Below are positions 9,206-22,069 of a stretch of 64,000 nt of DNA, in pieces. This stretch comes from Deinandra increscens subsp. villosa (taxonomy: Eukaryota > Streptophyta > Magnoliopsida > Asterales > Asteraceae), in contig JBCNJP010000025.1 in the NCBI GenBank assembly GCA_039602395.1, positions 56,642,555-56,706,554 on the forward strand, in the 5' to 3' direction. The notes under the pieces are model-generated. The model was not told the DNA's origin and did not search any database. It saw only the letters and a list, made by a program, of their open reading frames with translations. Numbering within the stretch: the stretch's first letter is position 1; every line of letters starts with the position of its first letter. Position numbers and translations under genes: made by a program.

Positions 9206-12200
9206 ACCCATAGACTTAGAGAAAAGAGAATGATCATTAGAAGATCTAATATATCCCCTGGTTTTGAGAGCAGAAGACAGCTTAGCATACCATTGTCTAC
9301 TTGCTTGTTTAAGTCCATAAAGTGACTTTTGAAGTTTAAGAACTTTATTAGCAGATACATACATACCCTGAGGTGGTAACATGTAGATATCCGCATCCAG
9401 ATCCCCATGCAAAAATGCATTATTAACATCTAGTTGAAAAAGGGGCCATTTTCTTTTAACTGCAACTGCTACTAAACTTCTGATAGTAGTCATTTTTATC
9501 ACAGGGGAAAAAGTTTCAGTATAATCAAGACCCTGTGTTTGAGTATCCCCTCTAACAACTAATCGAGCTTTACACCTTTCCACTGTCCCATTTGCATGAT
9601 ATTTGACTTTATAGACCCATTTGGACTTAATAGCATGCTTGTTAGCAGGTAAGTCCACAATATTCCATGTATGATTAGCCTCAAGAGCTGCAAACTCCTT
9701 ATGCATAGCTTCAACCCAAACAGGTTGAGAGGCTGCTTGTTTATAAGAAGCAGGTTCTTTAAAAGAGTCTAGATGAGCACTCAAAGATTGACTAGAAGAA
9801 GTCAAATCAGACAAATGACAAGACTGAACACAGGAAACACTGTGAGTAAAAGTATGAGGACAAATGCAATCAGAAGAAACATGATTACAAACATAATCAT
9901 TCAAAGACACAGGAGGAGCATGAGTTCTAAAAGATCTTCTGACCACAGGAATGTTATCAGAAGAACCAGAAGTAGTAGAAGGAGAAGAAACAGAAGGCAA
10001 AGGAGAAGAGGAAATAGGAGAAACAACAGGAGGAGAAGAAGGAGAAGAAGATGCTGGGAAAGAACCAGCATCAGAAAAATAAAAAACAACAGGATCAAAA
10101 GAGGAAAATAAAGAAGAAGTAGGAACGGAAGGAAACAAATGTTCAAAAAAACCACATCTCTAGAGATAAGAATTTTGTTGGTTTGAAGACTAAACAGTTT
10201 GTAGCCTTTCTTTCCTAAAGGATAATCAACAAATATACAAGGAAGAGCTCTAGGATGAAATTTATCTCTACCTTGAGTAAGAGTAGAAGCATAACACAAG
10301 CATCCAAAGGATTTCAGATGATCATAAGAAGGTGGTTTGTTAAAAAGAACTTCAAAAGGACTTTTGCCATGCAACAAAGAAGTAGGAAACCTATTGATCA
10401 AATGTGTAGCTGTTAAAACACAGTCTCCCCAAAATCTAATTGGAAGTTTTGACTGATATAATAAAGCTCTTGCAGTTTCAAGCAAGTGTTTATGCTTCCT
10501 TTCCACAACACCATTCTGCTGTGGAACAACAACACATGTGGTTTGATGTAGAATGCCCTTTTCAGCAAGATAAAGACTTTGAATAGTTCTAGATCCTAGC
10601 TCAAATGCATTATCAGATCTAATACATTTGATGGATGTACTAAACTGAGTTTTAACCATTTCAACAAAATTTTGTAGAACAGGAAAAGCATTGGCTTTAC
10701 TGGAAAGCAAGTATGTCCAGGTTGTTCTACTATAGTCATCTACTAAGGTCAAGAAATATTTATAGCCATTGTATGTTGGAGTATTGTAAGGACCCCAAAC
10801 ATCAATATGCACCAAATCAAACACATTAGTAGTAGAATGATGACTAGTAGGAAATGACAATCTATGCAAAAAAGAAAGAGTTTTCAATTTATAGAATGGT
10901 AAATGTCCAAGTCTATTGTGCCACAAAGTGGTATTAACAGAATTACAAACAGACTTATTGGAAGAAACAAAAAATTGATCATCCAGGAGGTAGAGCCCTT
11001 GCAGCAATCTACCAAGAACCAATGGCCTCCTCATGGAAGGGGCCTGCAAGACACAGTTATTAGCAGAAAAACAAACAATGCCTTTAGTATCATGACATAA
11101 TCTTGGAACAGAAAGAAGATTATGTCTAAATTGAGGAACAAAGAGAACATGATTTAAGACCAAATCATTTGTGAGTAGAACAGTGCCATATTTCTGAACC
11201 ATGAGAGAATGACCATTAGGTAAACCAATAGGAAAAGGTTTAGTGAGAAAGTGTATAGTAGTAAACAAAGACTCATCAAAACACATATGGTCACTTGCTC
11301 CTGTATCAATGATCCATTTAGTATCAAGTTTTGAGGAAGTACAAGCCATTATACCTGCTGCATTGGCAGTACTGATAGTATGCTCTTCAGAAGATGAGAC
11401 AGAATTTGCTGAGATTTGAGTATGCTGCAGTAACTTCATCAAATCATTGTATTGATCCATAGTAATACCAGGAAAAGGATTATCAGTTGAACTATGAGAA
11501 TCAGAGTTAGAACCATCATCAGAAACCATATTGGCAGACCTTTTAGACTTGGTGAACTTGAAATCTTTAGGAAATCCTATGAGTCTATAGCACTTGTTTG
11601 AATAATGACCTGTCTTCTTGCAATGTGAACACACAATTCCTTTCTTAAACTGGGATCAAACCTAGTATTAACATTCATGGATGAGGCTTCTGGAACAAAA
11701 GGAGCAGTAGAATGAATTTCCTTTTGTTTTTCTTCTTGAATCAACAAAGCATAAGCCTCATTAATAGAAGGAAGGGGTTTCATCATGAGAATATTTCCCC
11801 TGACAGTGTCAAAAATGGGATTAAGACCCATTAAGAACTGAATCAAACGAGTATCAGTTTCTCGTTTGGTCAATTTAGTCACAACACCAAAAGTGCACAC
11901 AGGTAACTCATCTAGAGTGCTCAATTCATCCCAAATGGATTTGATTTTAGTGTAATAGCTAGCAACATCTAGATTACCTTGTGAAATTTGACATAAGGAT
12001 TTTTGTAACTGATACAATTTAGCGCCATTAGCTTGTCCAAACCTAGCAGCTAAATCAGTCCATAATTGCTTAGCAGTGTCTGTATACAACAAACTTTCAC
12101 TAATCTCTCGAGATAAAGTGTTCAGAATCCAAGAAATTACCATGTGATTCCAGCGATTCCAGCGAGCAATCTGATTTGAATCGGCTGGACATTCAACAGT

Positions 12201-12476
12201 TCCATCAACAAATCCAAGCTTGTTCTTGGCCGAGAGAGCGATCGTCATAGAACGTTTCCAGGCACCAAAACTAGTTCCATCGAATGACTTGGAAACTAAA
12301 ATCAAACCAGGATGATCCGACGCATGCAAGTACATCGGATTTGATGTTTCTTCTGAAGAATTGACAGAAGTAGTCATGATGAAAACAAGAAGAAATCGAA
12401 AATTGAAAAAGGATTTGAAGGGAATTAGAGAATCGGAGAACAAATCGGAAAAGGACGAAGACGATCGGAGCTTCAA
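9206..12476 (-). pseudogene. Gag-Pol of element B, frameshifted and truncated
   Basis: Three open segments. Gag is 11577-12476 (MYLHASDHPG, FDGTSFGAWKRSM). The next runs 9901-11634 with zinc knuckle CSHCKKTGHYSNKC, protease WIIDTGASDHM, integrase blocks LWHNRLGHL, HIDVWGPYNTP, RSDNAFEL and QNGVVERKHKHL. The last is 9206-10138 with the RT N-terminal part (KWVYKVKYHANGTVERCKARL, FQLDVNNAFLHGDLD, SLYGLKQASRQWY). Frame changes occur near 11635 and 10140. It ends before the YVDD catalytic motif. The sequence is otherwise well preserved, so the element decayed only recently. Confidence 0.92.
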
Positions 12477-12489
12477 AGCTCTGATACCA

Positions 12490-12695
12490 TGTTGAAATCA
12501 GAGAGTAATCGAGAGAGAAAGCTCAGGGATGAAAAGTTGTTATTCTCATTAACTAACTCAACCATGAGTAACCGAGAGTTTAAATACATAACAACTAACT
12601 AACCATAAGTTTAACTTCTAACAAACTAAACACTAAGCACAGTACATGGTAGCTGATGTGTCAGCTGATGTGGCGTAGTCAACATAAAGTCAACA
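12490..12695 (-). repeat. 5' LTR of element B
   Basis: 206 bp with inverted termini TGTTGA and TCAACA. On its inner side AGCTCTGATACCA (complement of a tRNA-Met primer site) directly abuts it. A second, almost identical copy lies at 18002-18207. Confidence 0.9.
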
Positions 12696-12793
12696 ATATT
12701 CGACTTGTGACAAAAGGTCTATTTGTAATTTTTGAGAAACTCGACTTTTAATAACACAATGGCGGATGATTTCAAGGACTTCATATTAGACTA
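12696..12793 (+). pseudogene. LINE endonuclease, piece 2
   Basis: Continues the LINE after element B. Reading across the insertion gives a degenerate block ending FVIF, where GDFN is expected, then MADDFKDFILDYDI, resembling the AxDFNxFIxxxxLxDI block of plant L1 endonucleases. Short and degenerate, so the call rests on order and orientation with pieces 1 and 3. Confidence 0.55.
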
Positions 12794-12928
12794 TGATATA
12801 TCCATAATTGTAAATTTCCTAATATTATAGGGATACATGTGTAAATAGTATAGGATGATGTAATTATATATATGGTGGTGATCCATAATAATATTTATGA
12901 GATTCATTCCTAACATGGTATCAAAGAC
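12794..12928 (+). repeat. Candidate 5' LTR end and primer site of Copia element C
   Basis: A TGATATATCC...TTCCTAACA segment (12794-12915) is followed directly by TGGTATCAAAGAC, a tRNA-Met-type primer site variant (12916-12928). The same arrangement recurs at 18304-18437, upstream of the element C gag. The LTR start is uncertain because no partner LTR survives. Confidence 0.6.
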
Positions 12929-13003
12929 CAAATCGATCCTCCCCTACGCTCTCTCTTCTTTTTCGTAAATCATAAGCCAACCGTCAACCCTCCACCGCCG
13001 CTA

Positions 13004-15564
13004 TGTCACACCCCGGTCAACGGTTTCGGGTGTGAGCGAGAATGGAATCATAGTCGAGGATACATAGAACACTTCTAATAATTTAAAAACTTCATAAAAC
13101 ATTAATTCGTTTCATTGCAGCGGAAGGATAGTGGAAACATTAATGTCTTACAATTTTAAAAACATAAGTCTTAAACGATTATTAAAAGCATAAAACGGTT
13201 AAGTTGGATAGTCGGGACTATGACTCCAAGGACAGGTCCGATAGCATTTGTAAGCCCCATTTGCATGTCTCCAGAAAGTCTTGTCAATTACCTAAGAAAT
13301 CATGAATATAAAACGGGTCAACATAAAGTTGGTGAGGTTCACAGGTTTAGGACTCGATAGTTAAACAGTTGTAAAACAGTTTCGGTATACTTAAATATTA
13401 TCAGGGTTTATTGTTGTGGTTGTATGATCTCACCTGAACCTTGATTTCAAATACTAACGGTTTACCCACCCGGCATCTCTTGCCCAGAGATGTTAAACAG
13501 TGCAGAATAACTGACGTGTACCCCCAGACAATCCGGAGTCAGAACTGGAGCTACCAGTTAGGGTAGGGTTGTCAACCCAAATAGATCTATTCACTAGCTA
13601 TCGTTTCGTACAGAACTAATTGAAATCAATTAATGATGGGATTTCGGTTGTACAAACGTTTATAACGATAATGTACCAAGTTGGGCAATCAGTAAGAGAA
13701 CAAGTAGTCATACGGCTAACAAATAAACCATAATATTAAGTAAAAAGCATTTAATCAGTTTTCATGATTTCTCCCCCAAGTATAAAGCAGTTAAAAGGAA
13801 AAGGGGCCGTGAAACTCACAGATTTCAGCAGGTAACGGTAAACAAGCAGTGAAGGACGGTAGCACGTAACGTCCTAAATCATTTAATAAACATATGTATA
13901 AGGTCTATGATCATTTGAGCAACATAAGTCACCCAAGTGATACCGGTCAAGTCTAGACGTTTTAATCCGTTTGAAAACGTTTGAAAACCCGTTAACTTGT
14001 ATTTATTAATTAAATACGTTCGGTGATGTTTTATATTTATGTTAATAAATATAACCAAAGAATGATCATTTATAATAATTCAACCAAGTTTTTGAACATT
14101 GTGTTTTAAAGGAATAATAGTATTTATTATTATTTTCACAAGTTCGCATAATTATTTTAAGTAAATAATTATATAATTGGTTTGTTAATCTTGCAAGTTA
14201 TAATTATTTTAAATAATTATGATTAACAATTATTTGGTGAATAAAACAAGGTTTAAGTCCTTTGCAAATAATTATTTGTCAAAAATAATTATTAAACGTT
14301 TGTCTTTAAAACATAAATCTTTAAAGAAATCATTCAAAGTCTTTATCATTTAATCATTTATATTTCGAAAGCGTTTAATATTTCATTTTCATAAAATATA
14401 TGTTTCTCAAAATACCTTAACGACGCTTGGATTTATATAACGTTTGATTTATTAAAACATTACGTCGTTTTAATAAAAATAAGACAAGTTTTATGTTTTC
14501 GCGTATATCGCCGTGCGGTCCCGGTTTTATTACTACGCAACGTATTATTTATTTTAATTACTTTGATTTCTCAAAGTAATGAAATAAATCCATGAAAACT
14601 TTTAAGTCTTTATTTGTCTTGATAAATTTTTATAAAATTTCTTTTATAAAATGTCTATTTTTAGCAAGTTTTAGAAATGTTAAAACTTGTAATAAATCCA
14701 AGTATTTATGTCAAATTAATCATTTGACATAAATATTATTCTTACTAAATCTAGCAAGAATTTAATATATTCTTTTTGTCTTGATCATTTAATCATTTGT
14801 AACATATTAAATATGTCACATGACTATTTTAAGAAATATATTCTTTTTGTTTTTAACATAGGTTACATATGTAACTTTTATTTAATTCCTTTGATTTAAG
14901 TAAGTCCATATATCATTTCATTTTTCTAGCATTTTTATAACACAATCAATAGTTCACATCTACTAACACCTTGTGTTAGGACAAAAGATTAAATAAAAAT
15001 GCAATCACTAACATCTAGTGTTAGGACAAGAAAACTAAATGACAATCACTAACACTTTTGTGTTAGGACAAAGAAATATAAATAACAATCACTAACACAT
15101 TTGTGTTAGGACAAGGAAATATAAATAACAATCACTAACACATTTGTGTTAGGACAAGTAAATATAAACATGTATAGATTTGTTAGTTAACATTTAATTT
15201 ATATGAAGAGGCTTGGAGGTTTGTTCAAACAACTAACTATGAAATCAAGATTTCATAAACACAAGAATCTTGGTGCACATTTGTTACTTTCTTTTGATTT
15301 CACAAATGTGTTTCACCACACTTGATGGCTATCTTTAAGCATCTAGATGCACCAAACAAGTGTTTGATCTTGGAAGAAGGGGATTAAGAAAAGAGTTTTT
15401 GTTAGTTGATGGACAAACACAAGCATTCTTTGGTCATAGGGTTTAGTTGTCAAGACTTGAGGGTTTTCTCTTGGGTGGTAAACATGTAAGAAATATAGGA
15501 GGAAAGGGGTTTAGAATACTCACAAAGGTGTGAGAAGAAAAACCGAGAAAAGGGAGGTGGGGTG
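13004..15564. mobile_element. Unclassified insertion starting TGTCACACCCC, running into the gap
   Basis: The two copies of the duplicated block diverge exactly at 13003/13004: here TGTCACACCCCGGTCAACGG follows, while the second copy goes straight on into element C. The TG start suggests an LTR. No coding region is seen in 2.5 kb; it is very AT-rich (13950-14950) and ends in a short tandem array. The far end is lost in the N gap, so class and length are unknown. Confidence 0.6.
14960..15170. repeat. Tandem array of about 43 bp units with internal hairpins
   Basis: Five units of the form CACTAACAC-(A/T)TTT-GTGTTAGGACAAG plus an A/T-rich spacer. Each contains the inverted repeat CTAACAC...GTGTTAG with a 3-4 base loop. 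The last two units are nearly identical; the first two are more divergent. Confidence 0.9.
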
Positions 15565-16064
15565 NNNNNNNNNNNNNNNNNNNNNNNNNNNNNNNNNNNN
15601 NNNNNNNNNNNNNNNNNNNNNNNNNNNNNNNNNNNNNNNNNNNNNNNNNNNNNNNNNNNNNNNNNNNNNNNNNNNNNNNNNNNNNNNNNNNNNNNNNNNN
15701 NNNNNNNNNNNNNNNNNNNNNNNNNNNNNNNNNNNNNNNNNNNNNNNNNNNNNNNNNNNNNNNNNNNNNNNNNNNNNNNNNNNNNNNNNNNNNNNNNNNN
15801 NNNNNNNNNNNNNNNNNNNNNNNNNNNNNNNNNNNNNNNNNNNNNNNNNNNNNNNNNNNNNNNNNNNNNNNNNNNNNNNNNNNNNNNNNNNNNNNNNNNN
15901 NNNNNNNNNNNNNNNNNNNNNNNNNNNNNNNNNNNNNNNNNNNNNNNNNNNNNNNNNNNNNNNNNNNNNNNNNNNNNNNNNNNNNNNNNNNNNNNNNNNN
16001 NNNNNNNNNNNNNNNNNNNNNNNNNNNNNNNNNNNNNNNNNNNNNNNNNNNNNNNNNNNNNNNN
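15565..16064. other. Assembly gap, 500 N
   Basis: Exactly 500 N, the same length as the gap at 44958-45457, so a fixed-size placeholder. Open frames running across it are artefacts. Confidence 0.99.
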
Positions 16065-17988
16065 GCCCTTTTTAGCAAGATAAAGACTTTGAATAGTTCC
16101 AGATCCTAGCTCAAATGCATTATCAGATCTAATACATTTGATGGATGTACTAAACTGAGTTTTAACCATTTCAACAAAATTTTGTAGAACAGGAAAAGCA
16201 TTGGCTTTACTGGAAAGCAAGTATGTCCAGGTTGTTCTACTATAGTCATCTACTAAGGTCAAGAAATATTTATAGCCATTGTATGTTGGAGTATTGTAAG
16301 GACCCCAAACATCAATATGCACCAAATCAAACACATTAGTAGTAGAATGATGACTAGTAGGAAATGACAATCTATGCAAAAAAGAAAAAGAGTTTTCAAT
16401 TTATAGAATGGTAAATGTCCAAGTCTATTGTGCCACAAAGTGGTATTAACAGAATTACAAACAGACTTATTGGAAGAAACAAAAAATTGAAGATCCAGGA
16501 GGTAGAGCCCTTGCAGCAATCTACCAAGAACCAATGGCCTCCTCATGGAAGGGGCCTGCAAGACACAGTTATTAGCAGAAAAACAAACAATGCCTTTAGT
16601 ATCATGACATAATCTTGGAACAGAAAGAAGATTATGTCTAAATTGAGGAACAAAGAGAACATGATTTAAGACCAAATCATTTGTGAGTAGAACAGTGCCA
16701 TATTTCTGAACCATGAGAGAATGACCATTAGGTAAACCAATAGGAAAAGGTTTAGTGAGCAAGTGTATAGTAGTAAACAAAGACTCATCAAAACACATAT
16801 GGTCACTTGCTCCTGTATCAATGATCCATTTAGTATCAAGTTTTGAGGAAGTACAGGCCATTATACCTGCTGCATTGGCAGTACTGATAGTATGCTCTTC
16901 AGAAGATGAGACAGAATTTGCTGAGATTTGAGTATGCTGCAGTAACTTCATCAAATCATTGTATTGATCCATAGTAATACCAGGAAAAGGATTATCAGTT
17001 GAACTATGAGAATCAGAATTAGAACCATCATCAGAAACCATATTGGCAGACCTTTTAGACTTGGTGAACTTGAAATCTTTAGGAAATCCTATGAGTCTAT
17101 AGCACTTGTTTGAATAATGACCTGTCTTCTTGCAATGTGAACACACAATTCCTTTCTTAAACTGGGATCAAACCTAGTATTAACATTCATGGATGAGGCT
17201 TCTGGAACAAAAGGAGCAGTAGAATGAATTTCCTTTTGTTTTTCTTCTTGAATCAACAAAGCATAAGCCTCATTAATAGAAGGAAGGGGTTTCATCATGA
17301 GAATATTTCCCCTGACAGTGTCAAAAATGGGATTAAGACCCACTAAGAACTGAATCAAACGAGTATCAGTTTCTCGTTTGGTCAATTTAGTCACAGCACC
17401 ACAAGTGCACACAGGTAACTCATCTAGAGTGCTCAATTCATCCCAAATGGATTTGATTTTAGTGTAATAGCTAGCAACATCTAGATTACCTTGTGAAATT
17501 TGACATAAGGATTTTTGTAACTGATACAATTTAGCGCCATTAGCTTGTCCAAACCTAGCAGCTAAATCAGTCCATAATTGCTTAGCAGTGTCTGTATACA
17601 ACACACTTTCACTAATCTCTCGAGATAAAGTGTTCAGAATCCAAGAAATTACCATGTGATTCCAGCGATTCCAGCGAGAAATCTGATTTGAATCGGTTGG
17701 ACATTCAACAGTTCCATCAACAAATCAAAGCTTGTTCTTGGCCGAGAGAGCGATCGTCATAGAACGTTTCCAGGCACCAAAACTAGTTCCATCGAATGAC
17801 TTGGAAACTAAAATTAAACCAGGATGATCCGACGCATGCAAGTACATCGGATTTGATGTTTCTTCTGAAGAATTGACAGAAGTAGTCATGATGAAAACAA
17901 GAAGAAATCGAAAATTGAAATAGGATTTGAAGGGAATTAGAGAATCGGAGAACAAATCGGAAAAGGAAGAAGACGATCGGAGCTTCAA
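16065..17988 (-). pseudogene. Gag-Pol of element B, second copy
   Basis: Same gene as at 9206-12476, cut off by the gap within integrase. Extra lesions relative to copy 1: a 2-bp insertion in an A-rich run near 16385 shifts the integrase frame, and one C-to-A change near 17728 makes a stop in gag (N-terminal part 17725-17988, remainder from 17655 down). The zinc knuckle and protease segment (16259-17146) stays open. Confidence 0.9.
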
Positions 17989-18512
17989 AGCTCTGATACC
18001 ATGTTGAAATCAGAGAGTAATCGAGAGAGAAAGCTCAGGGATGAAAAGTTGTTATTCTCATTAACTAACTCAACCATGAGTAACCGAGAGTTTAAATACA
18101 TAACAACTAACTAACCATAAGTTTAACTTCTAACAAACTAAACACTAAGCACAGTACATGGTAGCCGATGTGTCAGCTGATGTGGCGTAGTCAACATAAA
18201 GTCAACAATATTCGACTTGTGACAGGTCTATTTGTAATTTTTGAGAAACTCGACTTTTAATAACACAATGGCGGATGATTTCAAGGACTTCATATTAGAC
18301 TATGATATATCTATAATTGTAAATTTCCTAATATTATAGGGATACATGTGTAAATAGTATAGGATGATGTAATTATATATATGGTGGTGATCCATAATAA
18401 TATTTATGAGATTCATTCCTAACATGGTATCAAAGACTAAATCGATCCTCCCCTACGCTCTCTCTTCTTTTTCGTAAATCATAAGCCAACCGTCAACCCT
18501 CCACCGCCGCTA
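16065..18512. repeat. Second copy of the block at 10555-13003
   Basis: Reproduces about 2.45 kb of the first block in order: element B pol and gag, its LTR (18002-18207), the ATATT duplication, LINE piece 2 (18208-18303), and element C LTR, primer site and leader. By eye I count about 20 substitutions and two or three small indels, roughly 99% identity. It starts at the gap edge and ends where copy 1 meets the 13004 insertion. Confidence 0.92.
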
Positions 18513-18545
18513 CCACCCTTAGCCGGATTTCTTTCTTTTTCGGCC

Positions 18546-20117
18546 ATGTCGACCCCTCTCCACACCGCTCTAACCGTGACGAATATCAAGAACTTCATAC
18601 TCATTTCTCTTGAACTGAAAAAAAATGGGAAGTATGTCACGTGGGTTGAGTTATTCAAACTTCACTGTCGGGCGTTCGATTGTTCCGACCACCTTGAATG
18701 CACCACTCCTCCGCCATCTCCTACCTCTGGATCGGATAAAACAGCAACCACGGTGGACATTGCTCTCTGGAATCGCATTGATGCACTTGTCTCGCAGTGG
18801 ATTTATGGTACAATCTCGGGCGATCTTCTAGAAAATCTGATGAAGCCCGATACACACCCTGCCACGGCGTGGAAGATGCTTAAGGAGATTTTCAACGATA
18901 ATAAAAATTCTCGTGCTTTGCAACTAGAATACGCATGCGTAAACACGAGACTAGATTCGTTCCCTGACATCTCTTCCAATTGTCAGGCTCTCAAGGAAAT
19001 CTTTGATCAGCTTGCTAATGTTAATGCCCTGTCTCTAATCATCGTATGGTTTTGCAGCTCATATCGGGTCTTAATGAAAGCTATGACGGCGTGGCAATGC
19101 TTATTCAACAAACAAGTCCTCTTCCCGACTTCTACGCCGTCCGCTCTAAACTTATCCTGGAAGAATCTCGCAAGGCTCATCAAGCCGCCTCGGCCGCCAA
19201 CGCGCTCCACACAGCCTCCTCCTCGTCATCTTCTCAACAACCACCGACAGTCTGTCTTGTTACATCCCAGACTGACGGCAGGGGGTATGGTCTCGGATGG
19301 GGCACGATTCCAACAGGACTATGGCCGTGGCTCCTATCCAACCTATGATTATGGACGAGGCGCTACTGATTTTGGACGGGGCCGCGACCGTAGGTACAAA
19401 GGAAAAGGACGAGGACGACCTAGGGGACGCGGGTTCGGACCACCACCCGGCTACACGCAATATGCGTGGCAGCCCCCCACCTATCCTCTTTATGCATGGC
19501 AGCCGCATCCCAACCCACCAACATGCCCATATCCTACATCACCTACCATGCAATCATATACGCGTCCAGGGCCACCTCCCTCGAATACTCTGGGAATACT
19601 TGGTCCTCCTCCGCAAGCTTACAACACCTATGAACAACAGTATACTCCGACTCAGCTTGCTCAAGGCATGCACACCATGACACTCAATGCCCAGGATAAC
19701 AATTGGTACCTTGACACTGGAGCAACCAACCACATGGCTAATCACATAGGTAAACTCTCGTCTTATGTCCATAATAGTAGACCGAATTACATTGTTGTTG
19801 GCAACGGGTCCCAAATTCCTATACACTCTATAGGCCACACCACTCTTCCTTCCCCTTACCCACCTCTTCATCTTAAAAATATCCTTATCTCCTCTTCCCT
19901 TATTAAAAATCTTCTTTATGTCAAACAATTAACCACTGATTTTAAAATCTCTATTGAATTTGATGCTTTTAGTTTCCCTGTGAAGGACTTCCTGACGCGA
20001 CCCTTATCCACTGATGTAATAGCACCGGGCCGCTCTATCCTCTTTCAACACTTGCTTCATCAACTCCACCTTCTGCTTTTGCTGCTGTCTCTGAAGACCT
20101 TTGGCACACCCGCTTAG
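18546..20117 (+). pseudogene. Element C Gag and protease
   Basis: Starts MSTPLHTALTVTNIKNFI with the Gag block YVTWVELFKLHCRAFDCSDH. The frame changes near 19030 (LISGLNESYDGVAMLIQQ is in another frame at 19046-19210) and returns to a Gly/Arg- and Pro-rich stretch (GRGRPRGRGFGPPPGY). The protease active site WYLDTGATNHMA follows. No zinc knuckle is visible; the RG-rich region is in its place. Non-functional. Confidence 0.85.
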
Positions 20118-21114
20118 GTATTTTCTAAATAGTCGCAATAATATTTCTGTGAACAAGTTTTCTCATAATTCTCTATGTTCTTTTTGCGTGTTTGGAAAAC
20201 TAGTTAAATTGCCATTTAATAATTATGTTTCTCATACTATGTCTCTATTTGATATTGTTCACAACGACTTGTGGACCTCCCCGATTCCAAGTTCGGGTGG
20301 TCATAGATATTACATTCACTTTTTAGATGATTACACTAATCATTTATGGACATACCCACTGGCAAATAAATCGTCTGTCTTTGTTATTTTCTCAAAATTC
20401 TACACCTTTATTGAAACTCAATTCTCTCGCAAAATCAAGTTCCTCCAATGCGACAACGGGACTTAATATAACAATAAATTTTTTCATGACTTTTGCTCAA
20501 AGACGGGTATGCAATTTCGATTTTCATGTCCCTACACCTCACCTCAAAATGGCAAGTCCGAGCGTAAAATCCGTTCGATAAACAATGTCGTTTAAACTCT
20601 ATTGAGCCACTCATCTATTCCGTCTCCCTTTTGGCATCGTGCATTGCAGCTTGCTATGTACCTTCTCAATATCTTACCCAGCAAAATTAAAGATCACTTC
20701 ACCCCCACATACCTTCTCTACCACAAACACCCCACCTATCACCACCTCCGCACCTTCGGGTGTCTCCGCTACCCGCTCCTCCCGTTCCCTACCATCAATA
20801 AACTCCAACATCGTTCCACTCCTTGTATTTTCTTGGGTACCCGAACGATCATCGCGGGTACACATGCTTTAATCTCTCCACTCGTAAACTCCTCGTGTCA
20901 AGACACGTCGTTTTTTATGAATCCCAATTTCCCTTTCTTCACATAAATAACCCCCCCCCACCTACACTTTCCTCGATGACAACCCCCACTCCCACCTATG
21001 GTCCCACACAGTCTCTCCCTCTTCTCCTGCTAGTCACACTTCGCCAGCCCATGCTTCGCCTGGCCCGCATTCTAGCCCACAATCAGTCCGGCCCAGCCCT
21101 CTACTAGTGGCCCA
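20118..21114 (+). pseudogene. Element C integrase
   Basis: Degenerate Copia integrase over several frames: LCSFCVFGKLVKLPF (zinc-binding Cys pair), FDIVHNDLWTSPIPSSGG (first catalytic Asp block), FLQCDNGT followed by a stop, then HRALQLAMYLLNILPS and TFGCLRYPLLPF. The catalytic Glu block lies in the frame-broken interval near 20520-20600. Confidence 0.8.
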
Positions 21115-21122
21115 CCTTTAAC

Positions 21123-21856
21123 TAGGGAAATTTCGAATAGTCAATATCACTATCCGAATCGGTATCCAAATTTTCGGATACGGATTCGGATAGTGTTAGG
21201 GATATCCGAAATAAAAATAAATAAATAATATCAGTGGATTCAAACTCTTTAGCATGACAAAATCAGATAACACTATCACATACTCTTTGACATCACGAAA
21301 TCAAATATATAAAACCTAAAGTCCAAATCAATTTCCTAATATTCTAGCAAAACGAACCTGATCTTCAGGTTTGAAAAAAATAATAACCATTTTAATCACA
21401 AATCAAAAACCCCTACCAAAGGTATTGTAAAAACCAGATCTATAGATGACATTGAAGCAACCCAAAACCCTCAAATTACACTCTGCAACTACAAATCAAC
21501 CACACAATGAACTGAATCTAAAGATTTATAAACAATAATCAACTAAAAGACTAGTCTTTAAACCCATAAAATATCTTATTTTACCAACATTCGATGGACG
21601 ATGTCACGAAATCATGATGGGATGCTATGATGCGAGAGAGGATCTTCAGTCTCATAATCGATGGGCGATTGGACGATGTCATGATGGGAGGCTGCAAGAT
21701 TTCTACTGAATTATGATTTTAGAGCAGAGAGATCGATGGAGAGTTGGATACATGGAATAGATCGATTTTAGGGCAGAAAGATGATGGAAGCGTGGAGTTT
21801 AGGCAGAGAGATCGGTTGGATTTGAGATTATAAGACTTTAAATTGATTAAAACGAT

Positions 21857-21895
<39 letters not shown>

Positions 21896-22060
21896 TTAAT
21901 AAAAGTATAAATTATTTAGGATATTTTCAGATATCCGAATATCTGAAAAAGTTTAAAATTAATATTCGAATCCGAGTCCGAAAATTCGGATATCCGAATT
22001 TTAGGATATTTTGACTTCGAATATTTCGGATACGGATTCAGATATTTTTAAACACCCCTA
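21123..22060. mobile_element. Non-autonomous hAT-type DNA transposon, 938 bp
   Basis: Inserted in element C. It starts TAGGG and ends CCCTA (reverse complement TAGGGGTGTTT), with a perfect 8-bp target duplication CCTTTAAC at 21115-21122 and 22061-22068, as hAT elements make. The subterminal parts are full of ATCCGAAT/ATTCGGAT motifs in both orientations, likely transposase-binding repeats. A (TA)n tract sits at 21860-21893. No transposase ORF. Confidence 0.88.
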
Positions 22061-22069
22061 CCTTTAACG

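Larger units (their letters stand above)
9175..12695 (-). mobile_element. 3'-deleted Copia retrotransposon (element B)
   Basis: Reverse-oriented Copia with a perfect ATATT target duplication (9170-9174 and 12696-12700). The 5' LTR (12490-12695) and primer site are present. At the other end only the outer 31 bp of the 3' LTR (9175-9205) remain, joined directly to reverse transcriptase sequence. The second half of RT, all RNase H and most of the 3' LTR are deleted. Because the duplication still brackets the remnant, the deletion happened inside the inserted copy, perhaps at the short GAGAGAGAAA homology. Confidence 0.9.

Noticed and set aside
9773..10111. Arg-rich 112-codon + strand ORF
   Set aside because: Antisense shadow of the Ser/Pro-rich linker between integrase and RT of element B.
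15443..16379. Open frames of 170-310 codons across the first N gap
   Set aside because: They consist mainly of N; only the flanking Copia integrase part (16074-16379) is real sequence.
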